DNA of 64,000 bases from Rutpela maculata (taxonomy: Eukaryota > Arthropoda > Insecta > Coleoptera > Cerambycidae): positions 49,075,923 to 49,139,922 of the forward strand of contig OW386293.2 of the NCBI GenBank assembly GCA_936432065.2. Direction: 5' to 3'. Each line of letters starts with the position of its first letter. Positions within the stretch are counted from its first letter, which is position 1. Position numbers and translations under genes: made by a program. Below, one piece after another: positions 26,301-38,300 of this stretch. A model generated the notes under the pieces. It saw only the letters and a list, made by a program, of their open reading frames with translations, was not told the DNA's origin and made no database searches.

Positions 26301-29300
26301 TATAATACCCTACTCCGGCGAACTTTCGAAAATATGTGGGAATAATTGTTTATGGAACTTTAATAACATCATATTTGAAATCTATAAAACGATATGCCAC
26401 ATCGGTAGTGGGGGTGAGGGTGGATGAAGTAAAAAAAAATTAAGGCTTTTGATTCTTGTATACACACTGAAACACATTTTCATTTTTCTAACCCTATTTA
26501 ATAGTGGGGTGGCTAATACTAAAAAATTTTTTTTACCTCAGCTTCTCTTGTACAGGGTGGACCATTATTAATAGGCCATAGTTCAAGGGTAGATTCTTTG
26601 AATCAAAATACAAGGATATAACAAAACATGTTTTAGTAAATTGTTACTGTGGAAAATGCTACATGGTGTCAAAATTGTATTTTTTTTCTTTTTTTTGCAA
26701 TATCTCACCTGCCTCTTGACCGATCTTCTACCAATTTGGTGAGAAACATTTATTACGCTAAAAAACAGTAATTTATATATCATATTACGCTAGCACATGG
26801 ATGGCGCCTCATGAACTATACCTGATGATGAATATTTTTTCTCTTTTTTTTACGAAACGTTGTGGCACTTTTGAATATAAAATCTCATGCAGGGGTCATT
26901 CCGACATAAAAAATGTACACTTGATAGAACTTGATAATTCCAACCCTTTTCGAAAAAACTGTCACAAAGATTTCAAGAATTCCTTGAAAACAAACTCAGT
27001 TTGAAAAGGTCAAATTGTATTTATTGAAAAGTGTGCTTTGATGATGTCTTAGTTCTGTCAACATGTCAAACTAACGAAATTGTACGTAAATGACACAACT
27101 AAGGCGTCACCATAGCACACTTTTCAATAAATGCAATTTGTCATTTTCAAATTGAGTTTGTATTCAAACAGTAGCTTTTTTGTGTAGAAAATACTCTTGC
27201 ATGAGATTTTATAGTCAAAAGTGCCACAACATTTCATAAAAAAAGAGAAAAAGTAGGTATTCATCATCAGGTATAACTCATGAGGCGCCCATCCATGAGC
27301 TAGCGTGATGTGATACATAAATTACACAGGCCACAAAAAAAGAAGTGGTCTGCGCCAGGGTCCTGACCTTACCTGTCCCTTGTATTTTGAGCTGCTAAAC
27401 ACGAATCTGACCTTATTTTTCCCCAGCACGTCAGGTTTTTTTTTTAACAGCAAACAAGTATATAAATATTACGATTTAGCAGACTTTTTTGCTGTTAAAA
27501 AAAAAACGGACGTGTTGGAGAAAAACTAAGGTCAGATTCGTGTTCAGCGGCTCAAAATACAAGGGACAGGTGTGGTCAGTACCCCCGCGCAGACCATTTT
27601 TTTTTTGTGGGACTGCCACAATCAGTGTGGCGCAGACCACAAAAAAAGTGGTCTGCGTAGAGGTACTGACCACACCTATCCCTTGTATTTTGAGCCGCTG
27701 AACATGACCTTTTCTCCAGCTTGTCAGGTTTTTCTTTTAACAGCAAATAAATATATAAATTTCACGATCCGACTTTTTTGCTTTAAAAAAACCTGACGTG
27801 CTGTGTAAAAACTAAGGTCAGATTCGTATTCAGCGGCTCAAAATACAAGGAACAGATTTGTGTTATTGTTTCTTAACTTAAAAAATGTTTCCTTACCATA
27901 TTGGGAGAAGATCGGTCAAGAGGTAGTTGAGCCCTGTCAAAAAAATCCTTATAAAAACATAAAAAAAATGTATAAGTTTTTATAATTTTTGATGTGTGTA
28001 TTTGAAATGTGTTTTAACTGTAAATTCTCATATGGTATCTACCAGTATTGATGAGTTGTTATAGTATATTATTTAATTAAAATTTTTATGGGTTTTTATA
28101 GTGTTTTTAATATAAATTCCCATATGATATCTATTAGTATTCATGAGTTTTTATAGTACATGTAATTAAAAGTTTCTATAGGTTTTTATAGGTTTGTATA
28201 GTGTTCTCAATGTAAATTTCCCATAGAAATTCTATTAGTATTAATAGGTTTTTTTATAGATTTTGGTTGTGATTTGAAATATATTTTTAATGCCAAATCC
28301 CATAAACTTACATAGGTAAATAAATATCATTTATTTACTATTAATATTTCAAATGTCAATAGTAATATAGTGGTAAACCCTAAATACTGCAAGAGTCCTC
28401 TTTTGTTTCCACTAGCATTCTAGCCTAAACGCAGTTAATAAGTTAGCAGTAAAAGATACTGCTTTACTTTCAATTTAATAAGCCCACGGTAGTTTCTTAG
28501 GTCACATTAGATTAGATATGAATTAGAGACATGTATAACAGCTCCCTTTACTGGAGGCTGGAGTAACACTAAACTTTCATAAGTTTTAATTATGTGTGTG
28601 CGTGTGTGTGTTTTAAATGTACATTCCTCGTATGAAACCTATTAGTATACGTAAGTTTTTATAGTATTTGAAATACAAAGTTTTTTTATAAGTTCTAAAT
28701 GTGGTCTGATAATGTGCGGCTATTTGAAATGTGTTTTTAATGTGAATTCCTTGCCTGAGGTCTATCAGCATTTGCATATATTAATAGGAAATGCGAAGTT
28801 TTTATAATATTTGCTGCGTACAATGGGTTTTTAATGTAAATTACCTATATGGAGTTTATCAGTAGTTATACGTTTTCACGGTAATTGAAATATGAAATAT
28901 TACAGATATTTTATATGCATTTGAAAAGTATTTTTAATGAAAATTCTCCATACGAGGCCTATCAGTATTTGTAAGTTATATGGTGTTTGAAATACGAAGG
29001 TTTTAAAGGTTTAGATGTGTCTAAGTTCTTGAAGTATTTGAAATATGTTTTGAATGTAAATTCCTTGCCTAAAGTCTATCAACACTTGCACGTTTTAATA
29101 ATAAACACGAAGTTTTTACAAAATTCTATGAGGATATGCAATGGGGTTTTAAAGTAAATTCTCTGAATAAAGTCTATCAGTATATTTATAAGTATTTATG
29201 GTAATTAAATTGCGAAGTTTTATAGGTTCTTATATGAATTTGAAAGATAATAATATAAACTCTCAGTACGAGGCCTATAAGTATTTATAAGTTTTTATGG

Positions 29301-32300
29301 CGTTTGAAACACGAAAATTTTATAGATTCTGTGATGTATATTCCTCGCTTGAAGTCTATTGTAAAACTTTTATGCTTTTATGGGAATAAGAGGGTTTTCT
29401 AAAATACAATGTTTAAGTATATACTTACAATGGATTTTAATCTTACAATGGATTTTAATGTAAATTATATGAAATCTATTGTATTAGTAAGTTTAGTTTA
29501 GTAAGTATTGTAACTTTTTTAGGTTGACTACTATTGAAATCCCATGAAAACTTTTCAAAATAATAATTGTAAATAATACTTTTCAGTGGGTGCACTGAGA
29601 AATCCTTATTAAATTCTTATATAAAACTAAACTAATAATAACCCTTCAAATTCTTATATTTACTAATTATTTCTTACTAAATGTTATAAAATTCATCCCT
29701 GGTTTCCTGATGAAACATTATTAGTTTTACTACTATTGGAACCCCATGAACACATCAAATTAATAGTTGTAAATCAGTATTAATACTTTTTAATAGATGT
29801 CCCTATAAATCCTTATTAAATTCTTATATAAACTTTTTATATAAACTAAACTGATATGGACCTATGAAGTCTTATAAAAATAAGTACAAATATATCCTTA
29901 TAAAAATGTATAAAATGCCTGCTAGGAACTCCTTGGTATATCTTTTCAATTTCATTACTCTTCAGATTCCAAAAAAAACTCATAAAAGTATTCGATAATA
30001 CCTTATTCATACTTTTTAACATGCATTCTTACACGTTTCCATTAAATTCTTATAAAAGCTAAACTGATATATACCCATGTAGTCTTATAAAAATAAGTAC
30101 AAATATATTCTTATAAAAATGTATAAAATGTCTGCTAGGAACTCCTTAGTATATCTTTTCAATTTCATTAATCTTCAGATACCATAAAAAGCCTCAAAAA
30201 TATTCGATGTAATACATTATTAACACCTGTTAATACGTATCCTTATAAATCCTCATTAAATTATTATATAAACTAAACTGATAACAACCTCTCAGGTCTT
30301 ACAAAAACCATATACTAATTGTTTCTTATAAAATACTACAGAACTCGTATTTGATTTTACTGATGAAACCTTTTCAGTTTCAACACTATTCAGATCCCAT
30401 GAGAACTTATCAAATTAAAAGTTGTAATGCCATATAAAAACTGTTTTTAGTATAAACACTTATGGAAACATACCAATAACAACATGGGTATTCCAACTCA
30501 ATTAAGACTCCTTTAGATACTTATTCATCCCAATATAATTTCTATATGGCAAAATTAATGTGCTGTATAAAACCTTATAAACCAGATAGGCTCTTAAAAA
30601 ATTTATAATTATCTATAAGTTTTAATTAGGATTTTTTGACAGGGAGATGTTGCAAAAAAAAGAAAAAAAAATACAATTTTGACACCCTGTATCTTCCTCC
30701 AGAGCAACAATTTACTAAAGCATGTTTGTTTATGTCCTCATATTTTGATCCAAAGAATCTACCCTTGAACTATGACCTATTATTAATGGCCCACCATGTA
30801 TATACTAAATAACAGTTTTGTGGACTCTTACTTGCTTGATTTACCTATTTAACCCCCACTTACCTCAATTTACCTCTCAACCCTTCAACGGAAAAGATCA
30901 AAATATAATCTAGTTCCAGATCTCATTAAAATACACACGTGTATCTTTCAAGTCAATATCTTAGACGGTTTCAGAGTAATCGTGCGGACAAAAAAGTTAC
31001 AGACAGACCGACAGACAAGACAGAATTTTTTTTTTCAAACTTAAAATCTCGACATTCTAAGCCTATTTGAGCAATAATAATTTTCAAATTTTTTTTGCGT
31101 TACTATACTTCCATTGGATGTGGAAGTAAAATAGTAAGAAAACTTTCTATAAATATGTGACCAGACATGTTTCCTAAGACCTTATAAAGATGGCGCCTAA
31201 ATAGCGATTTTTACTTATTATTATCACAGAAACACGTTTGAAGTTCCAACAACAACTGACTGGTCAAGATTTTATAATGTTATGGCATATTATTTTACAG
31301 TATTAACTAAAATTTATTATATTATATTAGGTAATAATGTCCAATTAGTTGGGCTGCGGTGAAATTTTATTTCTTAATTTTAATGGGTCTATTTTGAAGG
31401 CGGTTCAATTTTTTTTTCTTAGTTTGTTTTCACTCTTTTCAGTGGCCTCCTTATTTAGCTTCTAGACAATAAGAAAATATTCGTCATTTTGAGACGTCAA
31501 ACTCGTCATTAGAGAATTTTGAATGTTTCAAATTTCATGTAAATCTGCAAAAATTTTGCAATTATGGCAGAAATTGGCTATTTTGAATTCTTAACTTTTG
31601 ACGTCAGATTCGGTGATAGTTTAGGGAAAACCAGATGGCAAGAGGCAAAGGGGATGTCCTCCAAAGCGTTGGACTAATATCATCAAAAAGCTGATGGGAA
31701 AGAGCTTTGATAAGGTTGTGCGCCTAACAGGCAACCACGACAGATAGCGTGATGCCACCAGGCGTGCTATACAGTAAGCGGAGACCGACTAGAATAATTT
31801 TCATTAATTACAAAACCTCTAGCAAGCCGTTGTGAATAAGAAGAAGAATACATCGTAGATGCATCTCCCATTTCTTTTATAATTTTGTTTTTTACGGGAA
31901 AGTTTTTTTTAAGGTTAATTTAAAGGTAAAGGTTTATTTTAAAAGTATCATCATAAGTTAATATTTAAAATGTTTATCTACATACATAACGTTTAAAAAT
32001 AATTGTTTAACAATGTACTATAATACTTAACAAATAACCTATAAAAAATATTTTTTTTTACGTTTACAATAATGTCCATTTTAATTTATTTTAAAGTAGT
32101 CTTCAGTTCTTAGGCTTAGGTGGCACTAGATTACTGTTGCTTTTATCAATAGTCTAATCATTTAGCGGTCGAGATCGGTTCTACCTGGAAAGTTCTGGAG
32201 AAGTTGTGATTTTTGATTCTTTTATGTTTTTTGGGGTGCTGATTACGAATTTCCACTTTGCCATCTCAAAAAAATTCGAGAAATATCAAAAAAAGCAAAA

Positions 32301-35300
32301 AAAAAGAAAAAACATCTTTTTGTTTTTTAAACTATGCACTTTTTGATAAAAGTACTATGAAGAAAATCAATAGGCAAAATTTCCTACAATTTGACCCCCC
32401 CTTCGCCCCCACATTTTACTCCCCCTGTGTTTTATTTGTGACAGTGTCTTAGAAGATGAAAGTAGTGACTGCAGTTAAACAAAAGCGGTTAAATACATTT
32501 AGTGAAGCAAGTAAGCAAAGGACGGATGGAAAAGGAGTCCATTTGAATGGAAAAAGATCAATTGAACTTCACGAAAAATTCAGAAAACAGTACGTCAATA
32601 AAAAAATAATTGCTGCCCATGTGAAGAGAGCACAACAGAGTGGTCAAACGCTTCAATTACGCTCGTCTGTACCTGGTCTTGGCTTCAAAGATCACTGTTT
32701 TTTGTGTGGAATGCTGATAACACCAGAGCTTATACAGGAACAAAAAAGGAAAAAAGGCTTCCTGCTTCTAAGCGAAATCCTGTGTATAGTGTTAGGCAGT
32801 TAAAAGTTAGAGAAAACGTTATACAACTCGCTGAAAAACGTAATGATGAATATGGACGAGCCATACTATGACATGTTGGGTCAGTTCCTAACTTAATAAC
32901 AGCTGACGGACAGTATCATCTCATGTGTATGAAAAAAATCCCGAGGAATGTGGGTGGAAAGCGCTCCAGAAGCTATATTAAATCACATTTCATACAAATG
33001 TAAGAAAGGCTGCCGAGGGAATTGTGGCTGTAGAAAGGCAGGTCTGTATTGTGTGCAAATTTGTTTAAACTGTGAAGGAAACTGCGACAACTTGGAGAAA
33101 GCTGATATGGACGAGGATGAGATCAAAAACTTGAAGCAGAATAATCCAAAGGTATTTTGAATAGGTATTACTTTTACGAACCCAACTTTGTATTCTTCAA
33201 TATCCTACTTCCGGTTGTTTTTCTTTTCTACATATTTTCTTCTCTTTCATTCGAAACAATCAGAAGGTATTTTTATTGATACATTTAATTTACGAACACA
33301 ACTATACATATCTTCTTTAATATTCCAATTGCCATGGTTTTATACCTTAGCTTTGATACAGTCAGGTTGACCTAGCATTACATTTGTTTACGTCTTTTCT
33401 AGGAGAACGAAATTCTTGGGATGAAGAGAATGAGGACTTCGGACAGCCCGGACCTTCTGCGATAAAGGGCCAAGACGATTCTAATAATCTGTTTAATTAT
33501 TACATAGTACATATTTCTCTTGTATATTATATTCCTACACATTTAAGAGAATTATTAATAATAATGTTCTCTTCTTACTCTCTGTATTTTGTATTTGCAG
33601 GTACTAATTTTTCTCGAAAAGTTTTCATGTCATAAGGAAAAAATCAAAAAAGGAACTTTTTGGGTTTCTTTGAGATTTTTTATATTTTCCGGAAATTATC
33701 GAATTGGCAAAGTACAAATTCGTAATCAACACCCCGAAAAACATACAAAAACCAAAAATCAGAACTTTAAAAGATGTTTTCAAAAAAAGAAAAAAAAAGA
33801 AAGAGAGGCTTTTTTGTTTTTTTGCTTTATTTGACATTTCCCGAAATTTTTCGAGGTGGCAAAGTGGAAATTCGTAATCAGCACACCAGAAAACATAAGA
33901 GAGCCAAAAATCAGACCTTCTTCAAAACTTTCCAGGTAACAACTACCAAATGATTGGACTACAAGCCAAATTATAAATTAAGAACCTTTTCTGTTCAAAT
34001 TTTTGTTTGAACATTTTCTGTTAATGAATTTTCTCTCAGATTTGCTGTTATATTAATATGAGAGAAAATTAATTTCAAGAGGCGATTGAGAAGTTGTAAC
34101 TTAAAATGCACACACCCTCTTTTGGGGATTTTTCAAGGGATTGTTTATAATGCGCAACTGAAACTTTTTAGAAAAATCTAGCATGTTTCTTTATTATCTC
34201 TTTATATATGACATGCAGTGGTAGTCTGATAGAAGCACTCGGAGTGAAATCTAGAACATGTTAGAATTGTTAAATGATGATTTATGGTGGAAATACATAT
34301 TAATTATGTATTTTTCAGATATCTCTTGAAAACAATCACCCCAAATTCTGGAATAAAAAAACAAGATGTTTTAATAGTGTTTAAATCCATTTTTTCAAGT
34401 TCAGTAGGAATAGAAGCAGCTATGGAGTTTCTGGAAAACAACTTCGCTAATATAGTGTCCTTGTAAGTTTTTAGTCCTCGGTGCCCATTAAAATTACTAT
34501 AAATTATTTATTGTAGCTACAAAGGCATGCATATTCTATCAGAGATGATATATGCCCTGGCTGAGAAGTTGGTAACAGATGAACATGTCTCATGGGTTAG
34601 TATTAATGTTTTCGTATTTTCTCGCAGTTTGTCGATATGTCTGAAATCAATATGACATAGGAATTCAGCTAAGATCGCAATGAAGTAAATATGGGTGGCA
34701 GAAGTACACTCTTAGATTTCAGTAGAAGTATATGTTCCTTTACATTATAATAACAATTGTTAGCAAACGCGATGCACGTTAGGCATCTAAGTTGGCATCA
34801 TTGAGGGATTATTAAAATTGAATATTATTCAGTTTCATCAAAAAGCCTCAACTGTTTCGGCATACAATGTGTCCCCGGATGGCGTAAAATTTCTTATTTT
34901 TGGTTTGTTGAGAAAAAGTCATTCTTTATAAAAAGTTTTGCTTGTTGTAGGAAGTCATAAATAAGATAAATTATATCTAAAAATTAGAAAATATGAAATC
35001 CAGTTTAAGCAAACTACTTTTTTTTACATTTTATAGTACTTATATTTTTTCTACTCCCTTATGTAAATTTGCTGTTTTCTGTACAGTCTGTAGAATGGAT
35101 AAGTAGGCAATTCCAGTTAACTGAACGGATATATTTCATATCAGTTCTAGGATGGATATGAAATGAAACCGACCACAGTTCGTGTATTAAGTACATAGAC
35201 AACTATTCAAAGTATCTGTCAGTGTGTATTTGTGTAATATATTAATGTTTAATAAATTTTGTAGTTTTTTTAAGCTGGTCGTAGAAAAAGTATACTGTAC

Positions 35301-38300
35301 AACTCGAGTGGATTATCCATATCGCACTCAAAAGATTTGAAGCACTCCGCCTACGGCGTCGTGCTCAAACTTCTTTATCGTGCAATATGGATATCATATC
35401 CACTCTTGTTGCACAAACCACTATTCTACAACTGATATAGACAAAAAACAAGTTATTTTAGGAAAGCTCCGCGTTGGAGCGCCAGTGTTAAACTCGCTTT
35501 TTTCTACACGGTATTTTATCATAAAAACTAATCTGAAAAATAAAGGGTTCAAGGAATAAAACGCGAAAATGAACTATAACAAATATATTGAAATAAAATC
35601 AAAATGAGCCAATAGGGATAAGTGGACAACAAGTTGCTTTCTACCAAATAATTAATGAATTCAACAAAGACGTAAAATATACAAATTCATAGAATATCAA
35701 AATACCGACAACAAGAACTAATCATAATATCTCAATATTAACTAAAATAACCCGACAAAACTAGGTAGTTGGCAAACCGATTAAGATTTCTTTACGAAAG
35801 TCAAGATTGTACTTATTAACTTAACTCAAAAAATACAAAAGCTTAAACTGTAATACACAAAAATTACTTTACAATAAAATAACAGTTACAAACTGTTCAC
35901 AAATATACAGCTAAATATAGGACGACAAAATAGCGATCGCGCACTAAATACAACGGAGACACATTTTATATTATATATAACGAAACTACATCGCCTCCTG
36001 GTGATACGGACTACTTTACGCCGAACGGGGACAGGAACACAGTAAATCTTTATTGAAAAGTTTTTTTTTACTTACAATTATTTTGGTGGTTTACAGCGTC
36101 TCGAAGACTTGTAGCACTCACATATATTTTAAGAGTTTTTAATACTACCAAATTTCAGGAGCGATTACAACTAGAACAATAAATACACAGGTTTACAAAA
36201 ATAAAAAGTTGTCTGGATCTGGGGTCAGTTCATACGTTTCTTATGTATTTTTCGACGCTGAATTCGAATCTATTTTCAGTTTTGCTTTATCACGTCAAGA
36301 ATTTGAGATATTCTAAAAGTGCAAAAAACTCGGTTTTTTGACATATTTGAGGTTATATAGCTTTGCGATTTTTTTTTCTTTAAAGAATCATGTATGGGAC
36401 CTTAAAGTATAAATCTTCCTCTTTAAAATGCCGTTGAGTTTGCTTAAATATCTTTTTTTTTTTCGCCAAGATATCGAATTTTTAAAATTGTCTGTTCGTA
36501 TCATATGTTTCCCAACATTTAATTAGTACGGAAACCTTATGGTCATTATTTAAATTGCAATATCTCGGCAAAAAAAAGATATTTGGGCTAACTCAACGGC
36601 ATTTTAAAGGTGAAGATTTGTACTTTAAGATCCCACATATGATTTTTTGAGAAAAAATTTCTCGAAGCTACATAACCTCAACTCAAAAAACCGTGTTTTT
36701 TGCACTTTTAAGTTACGATATCTCAAAATAATGACGTGATAAAGCAAAAAAAAAGAAAAAACAAACAAATACAAAATAAAACATACAAATCCCGATTCCT
36801 AAACCCATAAACCCCAAACCTAAAAATTCAAAACACACCAACCAACAAACGACAAAAAATGACAGCGATTTAAAAATTTTTAAATTTTTTTGTATAAAAA
36901 ATGCTACTATACTTTTTCGAAGGTTTTCGGTACGCTGAATCTGAATCCCATCTCAGAATTGCTCTATCACGACAGAATTTTGAGATATCGTAACCAAAAA
37001 GTGCAAAAACGCGGTTTTTGACATACTTGAGGTTATGTAGCTTCGAGATTTTTTTTCTCAAGAAACCATGTGTGCGATTTTAAAGTACAAGTCTTCACCT
37101 TTAAAATGCCGTTGAGTTTGCTCAAATATCTTTTTTTTTTTCGCCGAGATATTGCAATTTAAATAATGACCATAAGGTTTCCGTGCTAATTAAATGTATT
37201 GGGAAAGATATGATATGAACAGACAATTTTAAAAATTCGATATCTCAGCGAAAAAAAAAAAAGATATTTGAATAAACTCAACGGCATTGTAAAGGTGAAG
37301 ACTTGTACTTTAATATCCCGTACATGGTTTTTCGAGAAAAAAAATCGCACAACTACATAACCTCATGTGTCAAAAAACCGTGTTTTTTTACACTTTTAGG
37401 TTAGGATATCTCAAAATTTTGACGTGATAGAGCAAAACTAAAAAACCTGTGATATTAACGAGCTGCAGACTTATTACTTCTCGTAAATTCTTTCTGTGAT
37501 AGTCTTTTAAACATTTGACACAAATTCTTGTCTTTAAACCAGAGGATGATGTCTCTAGTTGATGGACCCAAATTCTGGTCTCGACTATTAACTAGAAGAG
37601 AAGACAAGTACTATACAAAGCATTTTATCAAAGAAAGGAGTGAGACTACTACCCACTATCGTAAAACACCGTTACATCTTGTACCCTTCAAAATGCACTA
37701 AAAGGTAAAAAGTCCGTTAATCAAAGTGGGCCTAGCATTTTATACAACCTTCGCATTGCAAATTTGGTAGGGATGCGTCCCTGCGGAAATGAACGAAGCG
37801 TAAAATAGGGATTCTATGCCTACTTTATTTGAACTAACGGCCTATTTAGACCGATTCTATAAGGTGCAGTAGCAAACGAGCAAGGTTTTACTAAAACATA
37901 CTAAATTATACGAATATTCACAAAATTTGGCACAAACTACTCTTAGTAAAAAGTGAACCGTTACAATTTTAATTGAAAATTTTGTTTAACAAAGTATTTC
38001 CAATAATGAATAAAAACTTAAACACGGAGTTCAGTAGCAAAATAAGGAAATGACAACTTTCATGTTGTGACGCGTTTTTCTTCCTTCCAATTGCCTTGTG
38101 CACTCGACAAGTGGAAGCGTCACTTTAGCGCTTGAGCTTTTTAACAGATTTATTTCAGAATAGCTCGGGCGCCACCTTTACAACCTTTTTACGTGGGGCA
38201 AAGGTCCCACACTAGCCTCTTAACACAGCCTGTTGCAGTAGGGCTGGGATAGCTGCAGTGAAGAAACGGTAATTCCAGAGGTCGATAAGGAAGTTCAGAC

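Larger units (their letters stand above)
26553..30798. mobile_element. 4.2 kb TA-inserted element, no transposase
   Basis: The ends CAGGGTGGACCATTATTAAT and, inverted, at 30640-30798 are similar over about 150 bp and flanked by TA. The homologous repeat at 45484 reads cttctcttgtatatactaaa, the exact unoccupied site. The interior contains two palindromic elements (26785-27313, 27330-27862) and a long block of diverged tandem and inverted repeats. I see no coding sequence, so it is non-autonomous. Confidence 0.87.
32150..33961 (+). mobile_element. TAG...CTA element with CXC protein, 3-bp duplication (Academ-like candidate)
   Basis: The left end TAGTCTAATCATTTAGCGG is matched by the inverse of the right end (ccaaatgattggacta), and the flanks are CAA on both sides (32147-32149, 33962-33964). 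The inverted similarity extends about 150 bp (acctggaaagtt, gctgattacgaatttccact). A further copy of the subterminal block lies just inside the right end (33630-33790). A broken plus-strand gene runs from 32456 to 33160. Confidence 0.85.
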
